A stretch of DNA of 64,000 nucleotides from NCBI GenBank assembly GCA_039105265.1, contig JAPFFF010000001.1, forward strand, positions 7,750,001-7,814,000. Reading direction: 5' to 3'. This DNA is from Tritrichomonas musculus. Lineage: Eukaryota; Parabasalia; Tritrichomonadida; Tritrichomonadidae. The position numbers and the translations under genes are program-made. Shown here one piece after another: positions 40,951 to 51,160 of this stretch; position 1 is the first letter of the stretch; every line of letters starts with the position of its first letter. Under the pieces are notes generated by a model. That model was not told where the DNA came from, did not search any database, and worked only from the letters and a program-made list of their open reading frames with translations.

Positions 40951-42536
40951 CTCCAATCCAAAGGGTTAAGTTAATGAAATCGTTCAATATGTGTTCTTTT
41001 TACGAAAACACTATTAACCAATGTAATTGCAATAATGACAAGCTTTCATCAATAATTTTTCGTGCATATACCCCATTCATACATCGTTTGCAAATTTAGA
41101 GAAAAATCCAAGAACTTACACTAGTTTTCAAAAACAATGTTAAAAATGATTTGAGCATGAATAGGTTGTCAGAATCATTAAATTCTTTTTTCTCTATAAA
41201 AAAGAGTCCATGTTCAGAAAGTTCGTTAACATTCACTATTCGAACTAAAAGTTCTGAGAATGAAAAGATGATGATATGAATATGATTGATGAAAAGAATG
41301 GGATTGAATATGTGTTATTAATAATGACCACAGGATGATTTCTCTACAATGATGTATCTTTATTGCCGACGATTTGTTATCATCGATCAATTTGTGAAAT
41401 GATGAAATATTTTTTTGATGGATAAAATTGAATGGCTATATAGATGATATTCAGAATTTGATAATTTCACCACTTTTTTAATCGACCATTTTATAAAGTG
41501 AATTTTTAACAATTTCAAAATTTTGAATATATCAAAACTTTGAGTTCTTACCATTATTCTTTTTATTCAAAAATAAAAAACAAAATATCCAAAAAAACAT
41601 TAATGATGATTGATTAAATAATATTTCATTGATATTTTTTTAAGTTCAATATTGAATATATATATTTAATTTCTATTTTTTAATTTATTTGAGATATAAA
41701 TTGAAAAAATTTTGTTCATTCAAAAATTTGTCAGTTAAGAATTTTTTTTGATAATGGCCGACCTAACGATTTTATGATATTAAAAAAATTCATATAGAAA
41801 CAAAACTTTTGATGATATAAATTCTAAAATTGATCAATAAATATTTATTAGAATTAAATTTCAAATTTTCATCCTTAATATCTACACAGAAAACGTTATA
41901 AAACAGAATTATTAGCTCTGCTTTCAATACTTAAGTTTGAAATTTTTCAAAACAACCATCTATTCAAAAAGTTTGAATAAGATTAATTTTTTATCAGTTT
42001 AATTTATCTTTCTCTGTGCCAAAATCCAAATAAATAAAACTTTTAGTAAATTATTATTATTTCATAATATAGATTATTGATTGAGTAATATTATATTTGC
42101 GTTTTAATGATGTCATATCAAGATAAATGTGATAGATAAAGAAAAATTTTAACTTTTTGAATTAAAAATTTTTTATTTATGTGAATTAGCGAAGTTGAAA
42201 ATGATAGATCTCAAGGACATTTTTTTAAAAATAGATGAAAATATTAAATTTCTAATTGGCGGGAAAGTAGAATACACTTTTTTTATCATTTTAACAATTT
42301 ATTCAATTTTGAAATTAATCTTTCAATTCAATGAGATTATAATCAAAAAAAAAAAAAAAAAAGTTTTTTACTATTTAGAAAAATCTATTTTGCAATTTTA
42401 TCATTATTAAGGGGATAATATATAATTATATTTTATGGTAATTTCAGAATTTTTGAAAGGATATTAATTTTATTTGTTTAGATTTATAAGGGTTTAGAAA
42501 TTTGAAATATTAAAAAACGAAGAAATATAGTTAAAG
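40951..42536. other. Gene-free AT-rich DNA
   Basis: About 1.6 kb. A 70-codon frame at 42201-42410 (hydrophobic, ending in a Lys run) is probably chance. No tandem array or RNA gene seen. Confidence 0.5.
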
Positions 42537-43652
42537 ATGAATGCGAAACTTGATGAAATGATAAATGTTGCAATGAATACCGACAAAAAGAATGCTGGAT
42601 TTACAACACCAGATCAAATTCACTGGCTATGCACTCAAGCCCACAACTATTTCATAACGGAACCTTCTTTGATGGAATTGGATGCACCAATTAACATATG
42701 CGGCGATCTTCATGGAAAGTTTACCGATTTATTGGGGGCTTTAAAAGCAGGCGGAATGCCACCGACGTCAAAATGGCTTTTTTTAGGCGATTATGTTGAT
42801 CGAGGTGCTCATAGTCTTGAAGTTATGTGCTTACTTTTTGCTCTAAAGTTGCGATATCCAAATAATATTTTTTTACTCCGAGGAAATCATGAAACAGAGG
42901 AAGTATCTTCCAAAAATGGCTTTTTAGATGAATGTGTCCGAAAAGTAAATCAGTCTGTTTTTACATCATTTTGCACTGTTTTTGACGATTTGCCAATAGC
43001 AGCTATAATCGGCGGGAAAATATTCTGCATTCATGGAGGTTTATCACCATATTTAAAAGAATTATCTCAGATTACCCTAATTGATCGTCCAGTTAAAATC
43101 CCAAAAAGTGGTTTTTTAACAGATTTACTATGGTCTGATCCAAGTTCTCAGACCTCAAACTTCGGTGATAGTCCTAGAGGGAATACTGTAATATGGGGCT
43201 CTAAAGAGGCCTCAAAATTTATGCAAAAAAATAACATAAGGATGATAATTCGTGGACATCAAGTTGCTGAAGCAGGATACTCTTATCCATTTTTTCCAGA
43301 TAAAAACGTAATAACTCTTTTTACATCATCAGGAATGACATCTGAAAAACGTATCAATGCAGCCATTATGAAAATTCAGGCCAATTTATCGCATTCCATT
43401 TTCGTTTTACCTGAATATAAAAAGAGAAATAGGCACAATTCGTTGCGAGATTCCAGAAAAAGACAATTATCCGTTAGCATTAGACCCAACAATTCAGTTT
43501 CTAATGCCTCAAGATCTATATTATCTCCAAAGAAAATCCCAAGACCGACTAGATCAAGATCTTGCCAACGTTCAAAAGATAATTCTTTAATTCTTAATGA
43601 AACAAAGCCCCCAGATAATATATCCCACCTCCAGTATTATAATATGGTTTAA
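42537..43652 (+). CDS. PP1-type serine/threonine protein phosphatase, divergent
   Basis: 371 residues. The metal-binding catalytic motifs of the PPP family are present in order: GDLHG (56-60), GDYVDRG (84-90), GNHE (116-119), HGG (166-168), LLWSDP (198-202) and RGHQ (239-242). It removes phosphate from Ser/Thr using two metal ions. The core is about 300 residues, as in PP1. The usual FSAPNYC segment after RGHQ is replaced by LFTSSGM, so the beta12-beta13 toxin-binding loop is altered. A basic Ser/Arg-rich tail of about 75 residues (RSRSCQRSK) is not part of the family and may direct localisation. Trichomonads have many PP1-like paralogues; this is likely one of the divergent ones. Confidence 0.9.
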   Translation: MNAKLDEMINVAMNTDKKNAGFTTPDQIHWLCTQAHNYFITEPSLMELDAPINICGDLHGKFTDLLGALKAGGMPPTSKWLFLGDYVDRGAHSLEVMCLLFALKLRYPNNIFLLRGNHETEEVSSKNGFLDECVRKVNQSVFTSFCTVFDDLPIAAIIGGKIFCIHGGLSPYLKELSQITLIDRPVKIPKSGFLTDLLWSDPSSQTSNFGDSPRGNTVIWGSKEASKFMQKNNIRMIIRGHQVAEAGYSYPFFPDKNVITLFTSSGMTSEKRINAAIMKIQANLSHSIFVLPEYKKRNRHNSLRDSRKRQLSVSIRPNNSVSNASRSILSPKKIPRPTRSRSCQRSKDNSLILNETKPPDNISHLQYYNMV

Positions 43653-44546
43653 CTCTTATCTTTTACTTTGTTGTTTTAAGTTGGTTACTCTTTTTTTTTT
43701 TTTTAATTTCAGATATTATCATGAAATTATTGTTTTCTTTTTGAAATAAAAATATTTCTTCTTTTTGATATGCAATAATTCGTTGTAATATTTTTAATCT
43801 CAATCCCAAAGATATGACGATAGAAAGTTATGATATAAAAAAATTTTTAGATTTTGATCTTTTTTTGAAAAGTTAATTGAACGCTAACGCTTTTTATGTA
43901 CGTTATGCTTTTTTAATATATAAAAAAATAAATCATTGAAATTCATAAAATAATTGTAAAGTACTTAAATTTATTAGAAATATATATATATATATATTTA
44001 TTAATTTTAATGATTTTCAATAAAAAAGCAGCGATATATCAATATAAATTACATTTTTATGATTTATAATCATATAAATGCATATAATATTTTCTTTTTC
44101 GAAATCTACAAAATATCTTTTTATTTTATAAAGAAATACAATTCAAAACGAATACTCCAATTTATTATATTATTAAATATTAAAAAAAGCTATTTTGCAT
44201 CCAAAAAAGGCATGTAATGACCATATTTCAACATTATTCTTTTCGTGCATTGAAGGATAATATAACTTTCAATTTTCAAAGACGAAGGACTTCAAATGCT
44301 TGTCAATCACTCATTAAGCAATTCATCTATTTTAAAAGGTTACAATTTCACTTCACTATAATTTGCTCATATGCATTTTCATGCTGCGTGAAAAATCAAA
44401 CCGTAGATAATGCAAATTGATCCAAAAAAATGAAAACCATTGAAAAATCTTCATATTGCAGATTTTTCAGCAATCTAAAGTTTTACTGTTCCAGCATGAC
44501 TGATGCTCTGAATATAAATATGAGTAAATTCAATGATTTACAATAT

Positions 44547-44547
<1 letters not shown>

Positions 44548-44595
<48 letters not shown>
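44548..44595 (+). repeat. Poly-A tract
   Basis: An uninterrupted run of 48 A. Flanks do not show the target duplication or coding sequence that would mark a retroposed copy. Confidence 0.85.
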
Positions 44596-44598
<3 letters not shown>

Positions 44599-45826
44599 GA
44601 AATGATACTGCTGGACTACAAAATTAAATAGAATCAACACAAGCCTGAATGATTCACTATATAATTCAAATAAATATCATATATTTATCATTGAAAATAA
44701 GTCAGTTCACTCAGAAAATTACTTATTTCTAGCTTTTTAGATCTGAAATGCAATCAATGCAACCATTCCATGATTAATTACGAATCGATATTCAATCTGA
44801 CTCAGTAGATGAAAAGATGGGTGAATATGCATTCTTTAAAAACAAAAATCTCGAACTTTACAATTTCATCACTTCACTTCATTTGGCAGTTTTTTTTAAA
44901 TGGAATGCAATGAACTTCAAAAAGTCGAAAAACAAGTATTTATGCAATATATCAATTGAAAACTATATGATTTTGATTCATTCCATACAAATTGATGAAT
45001 AAAATATATGCTTCATAAAAAAGTTAAAGATTCTGAATGATTGGCTATTTTTTGAAGATTATCATGCCTTAATTATAATATTAGTTTTTTAATCATTTAT
45101 AAAAATATATTAGATATAGAACAAATCTTTACTCAAAACTTTTCTTGATTTTTGAAAAATAAAGATCATTTGATAGGTCACTCAAAAAATATGAAATAAT
45201 ATATCTTGTAGCATACAATCTGCATTGATATATGTTTCATGGAAATTATATAAAAAATATTTTGAGTATATATTTAATGAATGATAAAATTCATTTTTTT
45301 TTTGTCATAAACTTTTTGATGATTCAAAAGAATTCTGATTACGGTTAACTTATTGACTATAATCGAATTTCTTTTTTTTCACTAAAAATCAATCATTTTA
45401 ATTGGATAGATCTACCTAGTATACTCTTGGTTTTTTTAATAAATGTTGATTAACAATTAACCCCTTCACAATTTTCAGAGATGTTGATCAAAATCCAATT
45501 GAATTTAGGAGAATATAAAAAAATTTTAATCATGCTATAAATATAAATAAAAAATCTTTTTGATATTTTATGCTGATTTAATTATTTTTGTATGAATACA
45601 CTTAATATAAAACTAAATAAAAAAATAGAAATATATTAAAAACAAAGATATATTGAAAATAATATTTTCAATTCCTTTTCAAAAATATAACAAAATAATA
45701 TCATTTCAATCTTCATTTGATTATACTTTTCTACTATTTTAATTGGTATAATAATAAAAAATAATAAATCTAAAATTTTTTATTTGATAATTATGGCAAT
45801 TCAATGAATATTCAATATTTTGTATT

Positions 45827-45831
45827 TCACA
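45827..45831 (+). promoter_or_regulatory. Inr-type initiator TCACA before ABC transporter
   Basis: TCACA ends 7 bp before the ATG at 45839 and fits TCA-Py-(T/A). Confidence 0.5.
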
Positions 45832-45838
45832 TAACTTT

Positions 45839-47635
45839 ATGGATGATCTTTTTGGATGGAGCAATGGCTCTACAGATGACTCTCAGCTTAACATAAGTGG
45901 GTTTGAATGGGTACGCTTATTTAAATACCTCAGATATAAAGTACAATTTTTTTTAATGATTTTTTTTTATGTATTACATTCAGGATTATCCAGATATCGG
46001 ACAGTTATCCAAGGTAAATTGGCAACAGTTTTAGTAAATTCAAATTTTGATACTCCAGAAGATTTTTTAGATTCAATTAATAACATTTCTTTTGAAATTA
46101 TTTTAGTAATTATTGCTGAATTTGTTACAATGATGATTAGTTCTATTTGTGAATCATTTTATCTTAACAATTTTGAACATGATCTTAAAGTTGAACTAAT
46201 GGAAAATATATTAAATCAAGATATTACATACTTTGATGAGAATGAAACAGGAGTTATTTTATCGCGTGTTACAGAAGATGTTTCAAATTTTTGGGATTCG
46301 CTAACTTACACTTCTATGGACTTCCTATATTCAATTTTCGACTTTTTATTAGGTATAGTAATTATTCTTATTGAATCATGGCAAACATTATTTATCGCAT
46401 TGCTTTGTTTACCAATTTATGGCTTATCTGAATTTATTGGATCGAAATATATTAATCGATTATATCTTAATTACAACGACTCAAAAACAAAAGTTAATGC
46501 GAAAGCGAAAGAAATTCTTACATCATTCAGGACAGTTAAGCCTTTTGACTCAGAGCTTCGAGAATATCATTCATACCGTTCACGCCTTTTTGATGTTCAT
46601 CATGTTCTTGTGAAAACATCAGTTGTACGTGCTATTCAAAGTGCAGTTGAATCATTTGCTAATTGGGGAATGGCTTCAATTGCATTTTACATATTAGGAA
46701 TTCAAGCAGTCCAAAAGAAAATTGAACCAGGAACGATAGTTACCATTATGTCCATAATATATGATTGGATTTATTCATTAACAACCATTTTTGCTACATT
46801 TAATGATTTTCGAAAAGCCAATATATCAGCTGCCAAAATTATGGAGATAATAGATCGACAACCGTTAATCAAAAACGATGAAGGAAATGATCCTGGACAC
46901 AAAATACAGGGAAGAATTGAATTCCGAAATGTATCTTTCAAGTATCCCTCTCGTGAAGAATATGCATTGAAAAACTTATCGTTCAAGGTGAATAAAGGTG
47001 AAACAGTTGCTCTTGTTGGTGAAAGTGGCTGTGGGAAATCAACCACTCTTCAACTCCTTCAAAGGCTTTACGACACAAATGAAGGTCAAATTTTGATAGA
47101 CGATTTGGCCATAACCGATTTAAAACCATTATATTTACGTTCACAAATTTCAATTGTTCCGCAAGGACCAGTTATCTTCTCAATGTCAGTAAAAGACAAC
47201 ATTCGCTTTGGCAAGCCGAAATCTCATCGAGAAGACGTCTTGAAAGCATCGATGATTGCCAATTCGCACGAGTTCATTGTTCATTTGAAGGAAGGCTACA
47301 AAACAGAAATCAACCAGAACTCTCTAAGCGGAGGCCAAAAGCAAAGAATCTGCATTGCGAGGGCAGTCATGATGGACTCGCCGATCATTCTTTTCGACGA
47401 GGCAACTGCCGCTCTGGACACTGAAAGCGAAAAGCTTGTTCAGGAGTCATTGACGAAGCTTAGAAACGAAAAGAAATCAACATCAATCGTTGTGGCACAC
47501 AGACTGGCAACTGTTAGAAATGCATCGAGGATATTGGTGATGGACAAAGGAAAAATTGTCGAAGAAGGAACTCATGATGAACTCATTCAGCGTTCAGGAG
47601 TTTATCAGCACCTCGTACAGCATCAACTTATGTGA
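45839..47635 (+). CDS. ABCB-type half ABC transporter
   Basis: 598 residues: one six-span transmembrane domain (about 35-330; spans such as FFLMIFFYVLHSGLS, IILVIIAEFVTMMISS, FDFLLGIVIILIESW) followed by one nucleotide-binding domain. The binding domain has Walker A GESGCGKST (394-402), Q-loop IVPQGP, signature LSGGQKQR (about 495-502), Walker B IILFDEATAALD (about 515-526) and H-loop VVAHRL. Half transporters of this type pair up and export lipids, peptides or drugs using ATP. Substrate and membrane are unknown; no organelle signal is visible. The last ~430 bp are clearly richer in G+C and in C/G-ending codons than the rest of the gene. Confidence 0.92.
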   Translation: MDDLFGWSNGSTDDSQLNISGFEWVRLFKYLRYKVQFFLMIFFYVLHSGLSRYRTVIQGKLATVLVNSNFDTPEDFLDSINNISFEIILVIIAEFVTMMISSICESFYLNNFEHDLKVELMENILNQDITYFDENETGVILSRVTEDVSNFWDSLTYTSMDFLYSIFDFLLGIVIILIESWQTLFIALLCLPIYGLSEFIGSKYINRLYLNYNDSKTKVNAKAKEILTSFRTVKPFDSELREYHSYRSRLFDVHHVLVKTSVVRAIQSAVESFANWGMASIAFYILGIQAVQKKIEPGTIVTIMSIIYDWIYSLTTIFATFNDFRKANISAAKIMEIIDRQPLIKNDEGNDPGHKIQGRIEFRNVSFKYPSREEYALKNLSFKVNKGETVALVGESGCGKSTTLQLLQRLYDTNEGQILIDDLAITDLKPLYLRSQISIVPQGPVIFSMSVKDNIRFGKPKSHREDVLKASMIANSHEFIVHLKEGYKTEINQNSLSGGQKQRICIARAVMMDSPIILFDEATAALDTESEKLVQESLTKLRNEKKSTSIVVAHRLATVRNASRILVMDKGKIVEEGTHDELIQRSGVYQHLVQHQLM

Positions 47636-48475
47636 TTCAACTGCTTATTTTTATATGCACTTAACATTTGCGCCAAATTGCATGGAATGTTTGAGAACAT
47701 GACTTGCAAGTCTAATAATATCGCTGACATGGATAAAAATTCATCATTTTTGCGGATGTAGATATAACTGATTGATGATGCAATTCTTTTCTTTTTTCTA
47801 GTGTTTTCAATGAACATTGAAACTGATGAAAGATCGAGATTCAATTGATGTATTCTTATTGTTTTTATAATTGACTGTATTTGAACTTATGCTTTTATTG
47901 GAGGCAATGAATCAACGATAGACAATACAATTTTTTGTTGGCAGATTTTTATACTTAATAGAATTGAAAAATTTAACCGCAGCAGTTTTGACAAAAATAA
48001 AAAATGATACAAAAACTTGACTTTAACTGAAAATAAATGAATTTATAACTTTTGCGTGATTCCCAAATGTGCACATGTGAGGTTAGATATAAAAATTATG
48101 TATCTAAACATCGCTGCCTATAACTAAGCTAATAAATTAGCATAATATTTCAAATGTTAAATCAATTTAATTTAATTGGCAAAAATAAAACCAATTCATT
48201 AATTGATTTTTTACCAATGTTAACTAATATGTATTGAAATCTTTTTAATTTCGAATGCGCTTTTAGCTACACTCATACAGAGCTTTTGAAAAAGTAATTT
48301 CAAAAAATCTTTTCAAAATTTGAATGTTATTTTATCAACCTCGTGGCTGTAAAAACATATAAAATGAGAGATGTTCTTAATTATTTGACTAAATGATCTG
48401 AAAAATAAAAATGATCAAATCCAATGAAAATAGATAGTTTATTTATTTTTAAAATAATAATATTTGAATAAAATT
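47636..48475. other. Intergenic DNA
   Basis: About 840 bp between convergent genes; no gene or repeat recognised. Confidence 0.5.
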
Positions 48476-49258
48476 TTAATTATCTTCTTCCTCTTCTTCA
48501 ATCTCAGGATTATTTGGATTGGGTCTTTGCGGCATATATTGATCGAAATTAGATTTCGTAATTTTATTGCCTTCTTCGATTCTTTTAGCATAGAGGGTTT
48601 TAGCAAATTGCTTTTGCTCTTTAATGGTCATTGCTAAAGCTTTATCTCCTGATCTTTCTGTTTTAGGCAAAGTAGCCAAAAACTCTTGATGCTTTCTTTC
48701 ATCATCAAGCTGCTTTTCTTTAAGTTTTCTCTTCCATTCTATACTTCTTTGCTTCTGTTTCTTAAGTCGAATATTAAATTGTCTAATTGCTAAGGTGTTA
48801 TCAATTTTACATGATCTTTGCATATTTTTCTGTTCTTCAATTTCTTTTTTCTTTTCAGTTTCAAAGCATTGAACATATTTAGGCACTTCTGGTCGAGAAG
48901 CTTTTTCAGGCAAGAAAATATCTGTTAATTCTTCTAGGCTTTCGCGCTGTTCTGATTGATCTGTTAACTTTTTAACGTTTTCGTTAATTTTTTGGTTAAT
49001 ATTATTATTTGACTCCTCTATTTCGTTTTGATATTTTTCTACGGCTCTCTTGAGTCGAACGTCCCAAACACCTGAAGTCAATGGCTGAGATAAACTCGAT
49101 TTAGGCTTATTTTGAGTATCGTCTTTATTTTGAATTGGTGGCGCATGAAATGATATAATTGGATCAGTTGATGGAACATCATAATACGAAGCGAATAGCG
49201 ATAAAAAGCGTTTATAAAATTCACCTTCAATATCATTCGATTTACTTTGATTTATCAT
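48476..49258 (-). CDS. Charged helical protein, unknown function
   Basis: 260 residues, rich in Lys, Glu and Gln. Residues about 75-220 are mostly long charged helices (KRAVEKYQNEIEESNNNINQ; IRLKKQKQRSIEWKRKLKEK), with coiled-coil potential and an acidic poly-Glu end (EIEEEEEDN). No signal peptide or membrane span. It shares an 83-bp divergent promoter region with the EB1-like gene at 49342, which contains AAGGCGAAATTTTGAAAA. Family not recognised; a cytoskeletal or flagellar role is only a guess. Confidence 0.75.
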   Translation of the reverse strand: MINQSKSNDIEGEFYKRFLSLFASYYDVPSTDPIISFHAPPIQNKDDTQNKPKSSLSQPLTSGVWDVRLKRAVEKYQNEIEESNNNINQKINENVKKLTDQSEQRESLEELTDIFLPEKASRPEVPKYVQCFETEKKKEIEEQKNMQRSCKIDNTLAIRQFNIRLKKQKQRSIEWKRKLKEKQLDDERKHQEFLATLPKTERSGDKALAMTIKEQKQFAKTLYAKRIEEGNKITKSNFDQYMPQRPNPNNPEIEEEEEDN

Positions 49259-49341
49259 TTCTTGATAGGCTTATTTAATTTTGCAAATTTCTAAGGCGAA
49301 ATTTTGAAAAGAGCAAAAAACGGTTATTTTTATTTAAATTA

Positions 49342-49887
49342 ATGAGTATCATTGATAATGGGAAACAAAGATTATTGAATTACCTTAGTGAAGCATCTGG
49401 AGAACGTGTTGTTAATTGGGAACGTGTTTCGCAAGGCGATGTTATATGTTTTATTCTAAATCGAATGAGACCTGGATGTATCAACCTTAAACGCATTACA
49501 GATGGAGTTGATCGTTTTGCACGAGTTGGTAATTGGCGCCTTGCAGCTCAAGCAATGCGTAAACTTGGAATGGGTTGGGCTTATGATGAAGTTAAACTCG
49601 TTATGGCCGATGAAGCAGAGCTTATGAGACTTATTTTATCAATGAGACGCTGGGAAACTCGAAATCTTGATGAACCGCTAGAACCACCATCACCAGATGA
49701 ATGGAACGAAAAAGATATCCCAACTTGGTTTACACAACAAACAGCAAAGGAAATAGAAGAAAAGAAACTTGCTGCTGGTGAAACAAGAACAAAAAAGAAA
49801 GTTCAAGTTGCCGAGAAAGAAGATATCCGTAAAGAAAAAAGAGCACAAAGGTTATCTATTGCTGACCAGATGCGAGGGAAGAAATAA
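49342..49887 (+). CDS. EB1/CH-domain-like protein
   Basis: 181 residues. Residues about 8-105 (LLNYLSEASGERVVNWERVS; GDVICFILNRMRPGCINLKR; NWRLAAQAMRKLGM) follow the helix pattern of the calponin-homology domain of EB1: a leading hydrophobic helix, the G-x-x-x-C block, PG-I-LK, then the N-x-x-x-x-x-x-x-x-KLG helix. EB1 proteins track growing microtubule ends. After the domain comes a Pro-rich linker (EPLEPPSPDEWNEKD) and a basic tail (TKKKVQVAEKEDIRKEKRAQ), shorter than the dimerising C-terminus of EB1. The assignment rests on pattern only. Stop TAA is followed by A. Confidence 0.55.
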   Translation: MSIIDNGKQRLLNYLSEASGERVVNWERVSQGDVICFILNRMRPGCINLKRITDGVDRFARVGNWRLAAQAMRKLGMGWAYDEVKLVMADEAELMRLILSMRRWETRNLDEPLEPPSPDEWNEKDIPTWFTQQTAKEIEEKKLAAGETRTKKKVQVAEKEDIRKEKRAQRLSIADQMRGKK

Positions 49888-50132
49888 ATATATTTATACT
49901 TGATATAGAAAATTATGCGACACCTGCTACAGTATTATTTTTTTTGTAATAAAAATACCGGAAAATTTAACATTGAAATTAAATTATCTAAGTAAATTGT
50001 TTTCATTTGTTTTAATAATAAATAATCAATGCTTTTTTTTTTTTTTTTTTTTTTTATTAATTCATGATAATATTTAGTTTTTTTTTTTACCAAGTTTAAA
50101 AACATGATTTGATCAAATATTAATAATATTTT

Positions 50133-51065
50133 CTACTCTTCAATCAAAGAAATAATAGCTTGAGATGTTTCTGCTGTGTATTCATCTTCATTTGTTGAAA
50201 GAGTACAAAGAACATTATAATAATGATCATTCTTTAAAATATTCTGTAAAGGAACATTTTCAATTGAAATTTGATTCTGTAAGCATATAAGAATTCCATC
50301 TAGAATGCAATGAAATAGACGCAAATCAAATTCTTCATCAAGGAGTTCAAATAAATGATTAATCATTGATGTATTGATTGAATTTTGAATATCATATATA
50401 ATACCTTTTGCCATTATATTAGATATAAAAAAAGATGCAGCAATTCTCATCTTAAAATTCCCTTCATTTATTGCTTTTATAATTAAATTCGAATACCCAA
50501 GTTGAATAAGATAATGAACTTTTTTGGAACTTAGAAAAGCAATATTTGAGGCAATCATAATAACATTATATAAAACAGATTCATATTCTTCTTTGTTTAA
50601 CTGCAAATTGAATAATTCAAGCAATGATGAAAGTAAATCATTTTTGATAAATAAATTCATTGGTTTTCTACTTCCCTGTGACAATGCAAAAATTAATTTC
50701 AACGTGTTTATAATAATTTCTGTATTAGAATGATAAAGCAAATCAATGATTGATACAACTATATCATCATCATAAAAAACATTAGTATTTCTACGAAGAC
50801 AACAAACAACATCATATAATAATAATAAAGCTTGATTAGTTATTTCATTGTTGGAATTTTCGTCCATTATTACGCCAAAGGCAAAGTTTTTAGCATTCTC
50901 TATCATTGATTCATCATTTAATTTAATTTCTTTTAATCTATTATCGAGCGATTCATTTTTACTAAAAGCTATTTCCTCATTATTGGCTTCATTATTATCA
51001 TTCGTTATGCAAGAATCTTCGCTACAAAATCTATTTCCGTTTCTTAACAAGAAATCTTCTTGCAT
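50133..51065 (-). CDS. ARM/HEAT-like repeat protein
   Basis: 310 residues. After an acidic, Asn-rich 60-residue start come repeated amphipathic helix pairs of armadillo type (ALLLLYDVVCCLRRN, IVVSIIDLLYHSNTEIIINT, LLSSLLELFNLQL, KVHYLIQLGYSNLIIKAI, MINHLFELLDEEFDLRLFHC), spaced about 40-45 residues, giving about five repeats. Size and layout recall importin-alpha-like or other ARM adaptors, but no importin signature was seen. Head to head with the RasGAP-VPS9 gene, 95 bp apart. Confidence 0.65.
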   Translation of the reverse strand: MQEDFLLRNGNRFCSEDSCITNDNNEANNEEIAFSKNESLDNRLKEIKLNDESMIENAKNFAFGVIMDENSNNEITNQALLLLYDVVCCLRRNTNVFYDDDIVVSIIDLLYHSNTEIIINTLKLIFALSQGSRKPMNLFIKNDLLSSLLELFNLQLNKEEYESVLYNVIMIASNIAFLSSKKVHYLIQLGYSNLIIKAINEGNFKMRIAASFFISNIMAKGIIYDIQNSINTSMINHLFELLDEEFDLRLFHCILDGILICLQNQISIENVPLQNILKNDHYYNVLCTLSTNEDEYTAETSQAIISLIEE

Positions 51066-51160
51066 TTATTCAATCTCAATTGATTTAGCTCATAGAATTA
51101 ACCACAAGATCATCTCAGAATATTATTTTTATATCACAATTCACAAAAGATTTACATCAT

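Larger units (their letters stand above)
43653..45838. other. Gene-free AT-rich DNA with a 48-A tract
   Basis: About 2.2 kb without a convincing gene. Two ATG frames of 67 and 61 codons (44217 and 44817) look like chance. A run of 48 A lies at 44548-44595 and a short (AT)n run near 43983. Nothing else recognised. Confidence 0.5.

Noticed and set aside
42201-42410. 70-codon plus-strand frame upstream of the phosphatase
   Set aside because: Hydrophobic plus poly-Lys from an A-run; no initiator; probably chance.
44548-44595. Poly-A tail of a retroposed gene
   Set aside because: No coding or SINE-like sequence before it and no flanking direct repeat seen; a simple homopolymer expansion is enough.
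44217-45002. Two short ATG frames (67 and 61 codons)
   Set aside because: Length within chance for this composition and no protein-like pattern.
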